Source of the DNA: Chryseobacterium aquaeductus
GTDB taxonomy: Bacteria; Bacteroidota; Bacteroidia; Flavobacteriales; Weeksellaceae
Length of the DNA stretch: 64,000 nt
Direction of reading: 5' to 3'
Assembly: GCF_905175375.1 (NCBI RefSeq)
Contig: NZ_CAJIMS010000001.1
Span: forward strand, 2,666,001-2,730,000
Below the pieces are notes generated by a model. The model had not been told where the DNA came from. It searched no databases and worked only from the letters and a program-made list of their open reading frames with translations. Within the stretch, counting starts at the first letter, position 1, and the number at the start of each line of letters is the position of its first letter. Made by a program: the position numbers and the translations under genes. Shown here piece after piece: positions 43,781 through 52,332 of the stretch.

Positions 43781-46639
43781 ATGAATACAGAGCAGTTTGT
43801 GAGCCGTCACATTTCCCTAAACGAAGCCGATAAGCAGGCAATGTTGGAAAAAGTTGGCGTTTCAAGTATCGAAGAATTGATTTCTCAAACCATTCCATCA
43901 TCTATCCGTTTAGAAAATGATCTGAACATTTCAGAACCACTTTCCGAGTATGAAATGCTGAATCATTCAAAAGAATTGGCGTCGAAGAACACTGATTATA
44001 CAAGCTATATCGGTTTTGGATATCACAACACCTTGTTGCCGTCGGCGATTCAGAGAAATATCTTTGAAAACCCAAGCTGGTACACAGCGTACACGCCCTA
44101 TCAGGCAGAGATCGCTCAGGGAAGGTTAGAAGCTTTGCTCAATTATCAGACTGTTGTGTGCGATTTGACAGGTTTTGCTTTGGCAAATGCATCTTTGTTG
44201 GATGAGTCTACGGCAGCTGCAGAAGCGATGCACATGTTTTTCAACAACAGAACGAAAGATCAGAAAAAGGCAGGAGCCAACAAGTTCTTTATCTCTGATT
44301 TGGTTTTGCCTCAAACCGTTTCTGTCTTAAGAACAAAAGCTGAAGGTTTAGAAATTGAAATCGTTGAAGGTGATCACAAAACACACCAGTTCGACGAATC
44401 TTACTATGGAGTTTTATTACAATATCCGGGTAAAAACGGAATCGTTTTAGACTACACTGAAGATATTGTAGAATACAAAAAATTAGATTTACAGGTTGTT
44501 GTAGCTTGTGATCCTATGGCTTTGGTTAAATTGAAATCTCCTGCATCAATGGGTGCTGACTGTGCCGTTGGGACTTCGCAGAGATTTGGTATTCCATTAG
44601 GTTACGGTGGTCCTCACGCAGCATTTTTCTCTTGTAAAGAAGATTACAAAAGAGATATTCCGGGAAGAATTATCGGGGTTTCTCAGGATATGTACGGAAA
44701 ACGTGCATTGAGAATGGCTTTACAAACAAGAGAGCAGCATATCAAAAGAGAAAGAGCAACTTCAAACATCTGTACAGCTCAGGTTCTTTTAGCGGTTATG
44801 GCTGGAATGTACGCAGTTTATCACGGTCCGAAAGGATTAAACTATATTGCTGACCAAATTCACTTTAAAGCAAATGCATTGAAAGGCGGGTTGAAAGCTT
44901 TAGGTTATCAGACGGTTGAAGAGCCAATCTTTGACACAGTGAAAATCGTAATGAGCGAAGATGAGAAAACGAGATTATGCAGAATGATGCTTGATCACAG
45001 ATTAAACTTAAACTATTTCACAGAAGGGGTAATCAGCATTGCGATCAACGAAAGTACAACGTTGGAAAAACTGAATGTATTGATGGCTTCTTTCGCTCAG
45101 TTTAAAGACAAGCAGACTTTTAAATTAGAAATAAAAGAAGGATACAGCATTCCTGAAGAAAATCTTAGAAAAGATGAGATTTTGACGGAAGAAGTATTCA
45201 ACAAATACCATACAGAGACAGAATTGATGCGTTACATCAAGCGTCTTGAAAGAAAAGATTTATCATTAACGCATTCGATGATCTCTCTTGGTTCATGTAC
45301 AATGAAATTGAACGCAGCAACTCAGATGTTGCCACTTTCGTGGGCAGACTGGGGAAGTGTTCATCCTTTTGTACCTGTAAATCAAGCAGGAGGTTATCAG
45401 GAAATGATCAAAGAATTAGAGAAAGATCTTTCTGAAATCACAGGTTTTGCAGGAACTTCTCTTCAGCCAAACTCTGGCGCTCAGGGAGAATATGCAGGTT
45501 TGATGGTGATCAGAGAATATCATATCTCAAGAGGTGAAGGTCACAGAAATGTAGTATTGATTCCTCAGTCTGCACACGGAACAAATCCGGCATCTGCAGC
45601 TATGGCAGGAATGAAAATTGTTGTCGTTAAAAACCTTGAAAGCGGAGAAATTGATTACGAAGATTTCAAAGCGAAAGCAGAAGCTAATTCTGAGAATCTA
45701 TCTGCGGTAATGATCACTTATCCGTCAACTTATGGATTCTTTGATGCCAATATTAAAGAAATTACGCAATTGGTACACGATCACGGCGGACAGGTTTATA
45801 TGGACGGTGCCAACATGAATGCTCAGGTAGGATATACTAGTCCCGGAAACATCGGAGCAGACGTTTGTCACCTGAATCTTCACAAAACTTTCGCTATTCC
45901 TCACGGAGGTGGAGGTCCTGGAGTTGGTCCGATCTGTGTTGCGAAACACTTAGTTCCTTTCTTGCCGACCAATGCTAACATTAAAATTGGTTCAAAAGAA
46001 GCTATTGAAGGTATTTCTGCCGCTCCTTACGGTTCTGGATTAATCTTAAATATCTCTTACGCTTACATCAAAATGTTGGGAACTTCAGGTTTGAAAAAAG
46101 CAACTGAGCACGCAATTTTAAATGCCAATTATTTAAAAGAAATCTTAGCAGAACATTTCCCTATTTTATATTCAAATACAGAAGGTAGAGTAGCGCATGA
46201 GTGTATCGTAGATTTCCGTCAGTTCAAATCTTTAGGAATTGAAGTGGCAGATGTTGCAAAAAGATTGATGGATTATGGTTTCCACGCACCTACGGTTTCT
46301 TTCCCGGTTGCAGGAACATTGATGATTGAGCCTACAGAATCTGAAAGCAAATCTGAAATCGACCGTTTTGCAGAAGCATTAATTTCAATCAAACATGAAA
46401 TCGATGAGATTGCCAACGGTGAAGCAGATCAGACAAACAACGTACTGAAAAACGCTCCTCACACTGAGCAATTGGTAATTTCTGATTCTTGGGATAAACC
46501 ATACAGCAGAGAGAAAGCAGCTTATCCTCTACATTGGGTAAGAGATCACAAATTCTTTGCTACTGTTGCAAGAGTAGATGAAGCGTACGGAGACAGAAAC
46601 TTAGTTTGTACTTGTGAGCCGATTGAAGCTTATATGTAA
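43781..46639 (+). CDS. gcvP: Glycine dehydrogenase (decarboxylating), P-protein of the glycine cleavage system
   Basis: 952 residues, the full-length fused (alpha+beta) P-protein. It uses pyridoxal phosphate to decarboxylate glycine and passes the aminomethyl group to the H-protein. Motifs: SYIGFGYHNTLLP and ENPSWYTAYTPYQAEI near the N-terminus, SLGSCTMKLNAATQM at the start of the second half, and DVCHLNLHKTFAIPHGGGGPG with the PLP lysine. gcvT and gcvH are not adjacent, as is usual in Bacteroidota. Confidence 0.97.
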   Translation: MNTEQFVSRHISLNEADKQAMLEKVGVSSIEELISQTIPSSIRLENDLNISEPLSEYEMLNHSKELASKNTDYTSYIGFGYHNTLLPSAIQRNIFENPSWYTAYTPYQAEIAQGRLEALLNYQTVVCDLTGFALANASLLDESTAAAEAMHMFFNNRTKDQKKAGANKFFISDLVLPQTVSVLRTKAEGLEIEIVEGDHKTHQFDESYYGVLLQYPGKNGIVLDYTEDIVEYKKLDLQVVVACDPMALVKLKSPASMGADCAVGTSQRFGIPLGYGGPHAAFFSCKEDYKRDIPGRIIGVSQDMYGKRALRMALQTREQHIKRERATSNICTAQVLLAVMAGMYAVYHGPKGLNYIADQIHFKANALKGGLKALGYQTVEEPIFDTVKIVMSEDEKTRLCRMMLDHRLNLNYFTEGVISIAINESTTLEKLNVLMASFAQFKDKQTFKLEIKEGYSIPEENLRKDEILTEEVFNKYHTETELMRYIKRLERKDLSLTHSMISLGSCTMKLNAATQMLPLSWADWGSVHPFVPVNQAGGYQEMIKELEKDLSEITGFAGTSLQPNSGAQGEYAGLMVIREYHISRGEGHRNVVLIPQSAHGTNPASAAMAGMKIVVVKNLESGEIDYEDFKAKAEANSENLSAVMITYPSTYGFFDANIKEITQLVHDHGGQVYMDGANMNAQVGYTSPGNIGADVCHLNLHKTFAIPHGGGGPGVGPICVAKHLVPFLPTNANIKIGSKEAIEGISAAPYGSGLILNISYAYIKMLGTSGLKKATEHAILNANYLKEILAEHFPILYSNTEGRVAHECIVDFRQFKSLGIEVADVAKRLMDYGFHAPTVSFPVAGTLMIEPTESESKSEIDRFAEALISIKHEIDEIANGEADQTNNVLKNAPHTEQLVISDSWDKPYSREKAAYPLHWVRDHKFFATVARVDEAYGDRNLVCTCEPIEAYM

Positions 46640-46657
46640 TTAAAAGTTTTGTATATA

Positions 46658-46692
46658 ATAAATCCCTTTCAGTTTTGAGAGGGATTTTTTTG
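46658..46692 (+). terminator. Rho-independent terminator of gcvP
   Basis: AAATCCCTTTC and GAGAGGGATTT pair, followed by a T run. Confidence 0.88.
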
Positions 46693-46716
46693 TGGTCGAA
46701 AAATGCTTAGAAATGA

Positions 46717-46912
46717 GTTTAACGGAAAACGGCTTTGCGATGTGCGGCTTTGAAAACAGATAGTTATACAAAAAATGAACGTAGCAAAAAACCATTTTTC
46801 TTTGACTAATTTACAAAAATTTTCAAAAAAAATGATTTTTTGCGGATTATTTTCACAAAAATTTCAACGCAAGAGAACTTCAGCCCGCATATTGCAAAAC
46901 CGATGTTAGCAG
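46717..46912 (-). repeat. attC-like long imperfect hairpin, element A
   Basis: Left arm GTTTAACGG...CGGCTTTGCGATGTGCGGCT pairs with right arm AGCCCGCATATTGCAAAACCG...GTTAGCAG. The outer box GTTAGCAG is at 46905-46912. The arms are separated by about 120 bases of AT-rich spacer. The same arm layout (outer box, unpaired spacer, TTTGC box, GC-rich box) is seen at 52198-52332. Confidence 0.65.
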
Positions 46913-46920
46913 AAGTATCT

Positions 46921-47526
46921 TTAGGTTTTTATTTTGTAAACGTAAATTAATAAGTTAGGATTTAGAATATTTATTTCAGAAATGTAATTTTGAAATTCTT
47001 TTTTAATTTTTTCAACATCTATTTCATTATTTGGCTTTATCATTAAAGAACTAATAATCGTTTTTCCATTCTCATCTTTGTTACTTATTATTTCAGTAAA
47101 TTCAACACCATATTGTTTGTTTATTGAATTTACAATTTCTTTCATTTTTTCTTCGGAGATTTTATTTAATCGAAAATTGTAATTAGGAATTTTCTTAGCA
47201 TTAAACTTCTTAATCAAATATTCACTATTCCTTTTCAAGTTCAATTTTTTACCATAATCAAACATTTTTGGCAAATTAGAATATTTAGCCCTAAATTTTG
47301 AAGGTCTTCCGTTTATTGGTTTAATAAAATCTATCTCGTCGTTTGGTTGAAACATGTACATTTCAACGCTTAATGTATCATTTTCAGACACAATATTATT
47401 TTTGGATTTGCTTATATCAGCAATATATAATCCATCATTTAATTTTTTCCAATTATAATTTTGTGCGCAACCAATGTTGAAAATCAAAATGGAAATAAAT
47501 AATAATCTTCGGTGTAGTGTTTTCAT
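46921..47526 (-). CDS. Putative lipoprotein, cassette gene of unknown function
   Basis: 201 residues. Lipoprotein signal with lipidated Cys20 (LLFISILIFNIGCAQ). The rest is lysine- and asparagine-rich with no recognised domain. Markedly AT-rich compared with neighbours. The stop lies 9 bases from the GTTAGCAG box of element A, and the start lies 10 bases from a CTGCTAAC box (47536-47543). The gene thus fills its repeat-bounded segment almost exactly, like an integron cassette. Its orientation matches the two cassette-like genes at 51900-53249. Confidence 0.65.
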   Translation of the reverse strand: MKTLHRRLLFISILIFNIGCAQNYNWKKLNDGLYIADISKSKNNIVSENDTLSVEMYMFQPNDEIDFIKPINGRPSKFRAKYSNLPKMFDYGKKLNLKRNSEYLIKKFNAKKIPNYNFRLNKISEEKMKEIVNSINKQYGVEFTEIISNKDENGKTIISSLMIKPNNEIDVEKIKKEFQNYISEINILNPNLLIYVYKIKT

Positions 47527-47535
47527 ATGATATTT

Positions 47536-47610
47536 CTGCTAACGTTCGGCTTCACGCATTGCGTCAATCCAAACTGTAATCAAATATAAGAAAAATGAAA
47601 AAATTCAATC
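47536..47610 (-). repeat. Cassette right-end repeat, copy 1
   Basis: Begins with CTGCTAAC, then TTCACGCATT, CAATCCAAACT and ATTCAATC. About 75 bases resemble 53278-53350 in the same order. Both occur just upstream of the first minus-strand cassette gene. Confidence 0.65.
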
Positions 47611-47764
47611 TTCTTCTCAATGATTTCCATCCAACTAATATTCTTTCTAGTATTGAAATGATGATTTATAATGTAATTAACTGATTTATAATGTTCAGCA
47701 GGATGGTGCAGGATGCTCATTTTTCTCGAACTGGGTAGTTTAGTTTAAACAAAATTTAATATTC

Positions 47765-50700
47765 ATGAAAAATAAAAATTTACTATTTAAGCAGGGATTT
47801 AAACTTCTGATGCTTTGCGGAATACCATTCGCTACCTCGAGTCTGGATGCGCAGACACTGGCTTTTCCTGAAGCTACAGGATTCGGAAGATTTACCACAG
47901 GAGCAAGAGGAGCTGCCAATCCTCAGATTTATTTGGTGACCAATTTGAATGACAGCGGTGCAGGTTCTTTCCGTGATGCGGTGAGCCAACCTGGTCGTTT
48001 TGTTATTTTTAAAGTAGGTGGAATTGTTAATTTACAGTCTGTAGTTGCTGTAGCTGCCAACACAACGATTGCCGGACAAACTGCTCCCGGAGAAGGAATT
48101 TTATTTTTGGGACCTAGAGTTTCATTTTCAGGATCAAATAATACGATTGCAAGATATTTCCGTGTTCGTTACGGTGGAACAGCTCAGAATCAGGATGCTT
48201 CAGGAATTGCCAATGGCGCCAATATCATCTTAGATCACATGACTTTCACCTGGGGAACAGACGAGGTGTTTTCTGTAAACTGGGATAACAACGGTGTAGC
48301 TCCTGATAATATTACGATTCAGAATTCTATTATCGGTCAGGGATTACACCGCCATAATCATTCTGCAGGAGGTTTAATGCAACCACCGGTAGGAGGAAAA
48401 ATCAGCCTGATCGGAAATTTATATATTTCCAATAAAACCAGAAACAATAAAGTAAAAGGGATCAACGAGTTTGTGAACAATGTGGTGTACAACTGGGGGA
48501 ATTATGGTAATACTTATGGACATACACAATCCGGAGAAGCTTACATAATGGGTGGAGATTCTGCCGGAGCTTCTTATGCCAATATCATCAACAATTATTT
48601 TATCGGAGGACCTCACACGAGCAATACCGTTTCTACGCCTTTCAGTGTGGGAAATGCCAACTTTAACCTTTATGGTCCCGGAAATTATTTTGATAACAAT
48701 AAAAACGGTGTCTTAGATGGAACTCTGGTTCCTCAGGACTTAACAGGATTTCCTACCGGAGATGCAGCATCTATATTGACGACTCCTTATGATTATCCGA
48801 TGAAAAACCCAACGCTATCTGCTTTGGATGCATATAATAATGTTGTTCTGGGCGTTGGAGCATCTTACCCGAGACGTGATCAGGTAGATCAGTTATTGAT
48901 TTCAGATTTATCATCCAAAGGAACTACTGCTGCTTACGTTTATGTACAGACAGATTTAACCACTCAATTTGGCTTCACAAACGGTGGAGCAGGACACGTT
49001 TACGGTGCTCCGGCTCCTTTAGATACAGACAATGACGGAATGCCGGACGCTTGGGAAACAGCTAACGGACTCAACCCAAATGTTGCCGATGCTTTGGCAG
49101 TGAGCAGTACCAATGCTTCCTATCTTAATATTGAAGTTTACATCAATGGTTTACCCAATACACCTGCAGCAGATTTTGTGATTCCGCCAACAAATGTGAA
49201 TTTCACCAATGCCCTTACAGGTGGAACTCCGGCTGCCAGTTCTTTAACGGTTAACTGGACTGATAATGCGACCAATGAAACCAATTATGTACTGGAGCGT
49301 TCTCTCAACGGAACTGCTTTTACGGTAATTGCAACATTGCCTGCCAATAGTACATCTTATAATGATACGGGTTTAGCGCCAAACACTCAATATTATTACA
49401 GAGTGAAAGCAACAAATGCGGCAGATTCTTCTGTATACACTGCGAATGCAACGGTGACTACACCACCGATTCCATCTGCACCAACGCAGACAACAAGCCC
49501 AAATCCTTCTACTGGAAACACCAATATTCAGTTAGACAACGGAAATTTACTTTTAAAATGGACAGGCAGTACAAACACAACAACGTACACCGTTCATTTC
49601 GGAACAGATCCTCAGAATTTAACGAATGTGGCAACGGTACCTTATTCTGCAACACCTTCACATCTGACTACAGGTCTTAATACTGCAACCGATTACTATT
49701 GGAGAGTTGATGCTACCAATACTTTGGGTACAACTACCGGAAATGTTTGGACTTTCCGTGCGATTACTCCAAGTCTTGTTGGGAACTGGCCTTTCGCTGA
49801 AGCTCCTTTATCAGGTCCACAGATTGCTGATGCTACACCTTTTGCCAATCATGGAGTTTTAGTAGCAGCTTACGACAACGCAAGTGTGAGAGTTCCTGGA
49901 AAAGAAAACAATGCCTTAGATTTGGCAACTGCACCTGCAACTCCTTACATAGCGAGTATTCCACATCAGGATCACATTATGTTTAATAATAATTCTTTCA
50001 CCGTTTCTTTCTGGATGAAAGCTCCTGCAAGTATGATTCCGTCGTCTTCGGCAACCAGTCTTTATGTATTGTGTAAAGGTTCGATTACTGCCAACACGAC
50101 GACAGGTGCTACCGGAAAACGTTTTAATATAGAAATGAAAGGTGGACAATTGAGATATGCCATCGATGATAATGTGACGAAAAAAGAAATCACATCTCCT
50201 ATTGCCAATTATTTCAACAACACTTGGGTGAATGTAGTGATTCAAAGAGACATCGTTGCACACAAAATGAGAATTTATACCAATGGTGTTTTAAGTTCTG
50301 AAGGTGACGAAACTGCAGTTACAGGCATCGGCGAAGCAAGCGATTTTATTATCGGAAATATCGGTGAACTTGAATTTTTGGCAACTGCCAACGCTTCGGC
50401 TCCTTACAAAGGTGCTTTTGACGAACTGAAAATGTACAATTATGCACTAACTTCTACCGAAGTATCTGCTTTGTACAATCAGGCAGTCTTGAGTAATGAG
50501 GAATTCAGCATCAGCAAAAATGTAGGTTCTGTGTATCCAAATCCTGTAAAAGATCAGCTATTCATTAAACTTCCTGAATATAAAAAATCAAGTCTTACGG
50601 CGACTGTATTGGATATGACAGGAAAAGTGATCATCAAAGAAAAATTAAATGCCAACGGAAACGGTACATTTAATCTAAATATGGCTGGTAGAAAAGTATC

Positions 50701-50767
50701 AGGAAATTATATTCTGAATGTTTCAGGTGACAACTTGAACAGCAATTTTAAAATTATTGTTCAGTAA
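47765..50767 (+). CDS. Secreted pectate-lyase-like protein with Fn3, LamG and T9SS sorting domains
   Basis: 1000 residues. Signal peptide about 1-30 (ending SLDAQ). A right-handed beta-helix resembling polysaccharide lyase family 1 (about 35-400; GFGRFTTGARGA, VFKVGGIVNL, ANTTIAGQTAPGEGI, DHMTFTWGTDE) follows. A calcium-binding-like DTDNDGMPDAWE loop (about 420-435) and two Fn3 domains (about 475-660) come next. A LamG/concanavalin-type domain (about 670-905) and a type A T9SS sorting domain (about 920-1000; VYPNPVKD, MTGKVI, GNYILNV) complete it. It likely degrades pectin-like polysaccharide at the cell surface or outside. Exact substrate unproven. Confidence 0.85.
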   Translation: MKNKNLLFKQGFKLLMLCGIPFATSSLDAQTLAFPEATGFGRFTTGARGAANPQIYLVTNLNDSGAGSFRDAVSQPGRFVIFKVGGIVNLQSVVAVAANTTIAGQTAPGEGILFLGPRVSFSGSNNTIARYFRVRYGGTAQNQDASGIANGANIILDHMTFTWGTDEVFSVNWDNNGVAPDNITIQNSIIGQGLHRHNHSAGGLMQPPVGGKISLIGNLYISNKTRNNKVKGINEFVNNVVYNWGNYGNTYGHTQSGEAYIMGGDSAGASYANIINNYFIGGPHTSNTVSTPFSVGNANFNLYGPGNYFDNNKNGVLDGTLVPQDLTGFPTGDAASILTTPYDYPMKNPTLSALDAYNNVVLGVGASYPRRDQVDQLLISDLSSKGTTAAYVYVQTDLTTQFGFTNGGAGHVYGAPAPLDTDNDGMPDAWETANGLNPNVADALAVSSTNASYLNIEVYINGLPNTPAADFVIPPTNVNFTNALTGGTPAASSLTVNWTDNATNETNYVLERSLNGTAFTVIATLPANSTSYNDTGLAPNTQYYYRVKATNAADSSVYTANATVTTPPIPSAPTQTTSPNPSTGNTNIQLDNGNLLLKWTGSTNTTTYTVHFGTDPQNLTNVATVPYSATPSHLTTGLNTATDYYWRVDATNTLGTTTGNVWTFRAITPSLVGNWPFAEAPLSGPQIADATPFANHGVLVAAYDNASVRVPGKENNALDLATAPATPYIASIPHQDHIMFNNNSFTVSFWMKAPASMIPSSSATSLYVLCKGSITANTTTGATGKRFNIEMKGGQLRYAIDDNVTKKEITSPIANYFNNTWVNVVIQRDIVAHKMRIYTNGVLSSEGDETAVTGIGEASDFIIGNIGELEFLATANASAPYKGAFDELKMYNYALTSTEVSALYNQAVLSNEEFSISKNVGSVYPNPVKDQLFIKLPEYKKSSLTATVLDMTGKVIIKEKLNANGNGTFNLNMAGRKVSGNYILNVSGDNLNSNFKIIVQ

Positions 50768-50802
50768 AATAGAGCACACTTAGTTTATTTCATATTACAT
50801 TA

Positions 50803-50840
50803 GGAGAATCCTTTCAATTTATTTGAAAGGATTTTTTTGT
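50803..50840 (+). terminator. Rho-independent terminator of lyase gene
   Basis: AATCCTTTCAA and TTGAAAGGATT pair around a short AT loop, followed by seven T. Confidence 0.88.
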
Positions 50841-50857
50841 TGTTTTTGGGGAGCTGT

Positions 50858-50993
50858 AAACCACCCCGTCTTTTTCCTTCGGAAAAATCCACCCTTCCAG
50901 AGGAGGGGAATGTTACGTTGTCCTGGTGGAGTAAGAATTCCCCTCCTTTGGAGGGGTGGCGAAAATTCAAAGAATTTTTGACGGGGTGGTTTA
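50858..50993. repeat. Inverted pair of REP-like elements (GAATTCCCCTC...GACGGGGTGG family, copies 2 and 3)
   Basis: 50935-50993 is a direct copy of 40618-40676. 50858-50911 (AAACCACCCCGTC...GAGGAGGGGAAT) is an inverted, internally diverged copy. Together they could fold into one long hairpin, like a BIME. The 50994-51250 stretch that follows has no gene. Confidence 0.8.
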
Positions 50994-51254
50994 GCAGTAA
51001 TAATCTTAAATATTATTCTTATCATAATCAAAGAATAGTCAATGTTTTCTTATTGCAATGGCGAGATTGAAGAGTGGAGTAGCACTAAATATTTTTGAAG
51101 TAGTTAAAATACTTATATCAGTAAAGTCGCAACCGATTTTTTCACATTCAAATTGCTTCTGTGCTTAAAAATGTTATAAAAATCTAATTTGTATCAGTTA
51201 TTTAAAAAAACCTCTATTTCTCGAAATGGCTGTAAAGTATTGAAATATAATAAA

Positions 51255-51485
51255 TTGTACTTGATTGCCTCAACGGACTGGTTGATTGTCTCAACGGAGT
51301 GGTTGATTGTCTCAACGGACTGGTTGATTGCTTCAACGGATTGGTTGAACGCCTCTTCGAAACGGTTGATTGCTTCTTCGAAACGGTTGAATGCCTCAAC
51401 GAAACACTTTAACGATCTAACGAAATGGTTGATTGCCTCAACTAAATGCTTGATTGCCGTTTCTAAGTGGTTGAAACGATCATTG
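51255..51485 (+). repeat. 21-bp tandem repeat array, about eleven units, each a mini-hairpin
   Basis: Units run every 21 bases (51276, 51297, 51318, 51339 and so on). The best-kept ones read GGTTGATTGTCTCAACG, where GTTGA pairs with TCAAC around a 5-base loop. Later units diverge (CTTCTTCG, TTTAACGATC). Because 21 is a multiple of three, frames stay open on both strands (plus-strand repeat IASTDWL), but there is no ATG on the plus strand, so coding is doubtful. Confidence 0.85.
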
Positions 51486-51606
51486 AACTACTTTGGCGAT
51501 AGAACGTAACAATTTGTCGTTTATGAACCAAGTAATGAGTTTGATAAAATTGAGCTAGATTCTTCAAGATGCAATTATTCGGGAGAAGTGCTTTTACAAA
51601 GTCTTT

Positions 51607-51614
51607 GTTAGCAG
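51607..51614 (-). repeat. Cassette boundary box GTTAGCAG (degenerate left element)
   Basis: An exact GTTAGCAG box lies in CTTTGTTAGCAGAAGC, matching the context of element A (GATGTTAGCAGAAG). The arm to its left is not clearly conserved. It marks the 3' side of the frameshifted zinc-ribbon cassette. Confidence 0.5.
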
Positions 51615-51899
51615 AAGCTTTTTAATCTTGATTTTTTTATAATTAAATACTTTGCTTCAAAATCTTTATAAATCGCAAAATTTGAGCAAGTCTTCGATAG
51701 TTTGTTGAATACATTCTATCGTAAGTTCTCTCACAAACAAATAAAGTGGTGGTGTTTGATAAAGTTCGGTTAGATTTTTCTGTTTTCTTGTCGTTGTCTA
51801 TTGCTGTTCCTAAATATACAAAACTCATTTATCTGTTTAGTTCCATTGGCTTAATCTCCTTAAATTCTAGCCAAAGAGTAAAATTTAATTTTCATTTTG

Positions 51900-52176
51900 T
51901 TACCAATTAAAATTTAAAGAACCACATTTTGGGCAGTTAATATAATCACCAGATAGTTTGTCAAAATTGCAAATTACAATGTCCAGAAGTTTTGTTGATG
52001 TGCATCACAATATATTTTGCATCCCTATGACTTATTGCAAAATTGTCAATGATATATTTCGTTGAACGAAGAGGCGATAAAATTATCAACTCCATCAGCT
52101 TTATTTTTTGTGATTGCTTAAAATCTGGAATTTCAATTCCTTCACTAGGTAAACAATTCTTGCATTTAACTTTCAT
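51900..52176 (-). pseudogene. Small zinc-ribbon protein, frameshifted, cassette gene
   Basis: From ATG 52176 the frame reads a 71-residue product with an N-terminal CKNC pair, ending at TGA 51961 after GHCNLQF. Restoring the frame at GHCN-(x)-CNF lets it continue as DKLSGDYINCPKCGSLNFNW to TAA at 51900-51902. That supplies the missing CPKCG half of a zinc ribbon. A lost two bases (or one extra base) near 51972 explains it. The intact protein would be about 90 residues. It lies between boundary boxes at 51607 and 52198. Function unknown. Confidence 0.6.
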
Positions 52177-52197
52177 TTCGTGATCGTTCTAAAATTA

Positions 52198-52332
52198 CTG
52201 CTAACGGTTTGGGGCTTTGCGTTCGGGCGGGAAATCGAAGCACAAATGCTGGTTCTATTACTCATGTTTAATTGAAAAACTGCTGTCGAATTTTGCACTT
52301 CAGCCCGCCTGACGCAATACCCTTGTTAGCAG
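52198..52332 (-). repeat. attC-like long imperfect hairpin, element B (best copy)
   Basis: The outer boxes CTGCTAAC (52198-52205) and GTTAGCAG (52325-52332) are perfect complements. Inside, TTTGCGT and GGGCGGG on the left pair with CCCGCC and ACGCAA on the right, with unpaired bases between. The central 60 bases are variable and AT-rich. It sits exactly between two minus-strand cassette genes. The stop codon of the right-hand gene (52326-52328) falls inside the outer box. Confidence 0.75.

Noticed and set aside
51189..51509. Plus-strand open frame of heptapeptide repeats
   Set aside because: It starts with TTG, has no leader signal, and stays open only because the repeat unit is 21 bases; the other strand is open too. 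Listed as a repeat instead.
51643..51828. Minus-strand frame of 61 codons in the cassette zone
   Set aside because: It has an ATG and a weak purine-rich stretch upstream, but no recognisable domain, and it lies in the 3' part of the frameshifted cassette. It could be a second cassette gene, but the evidence is too thin.
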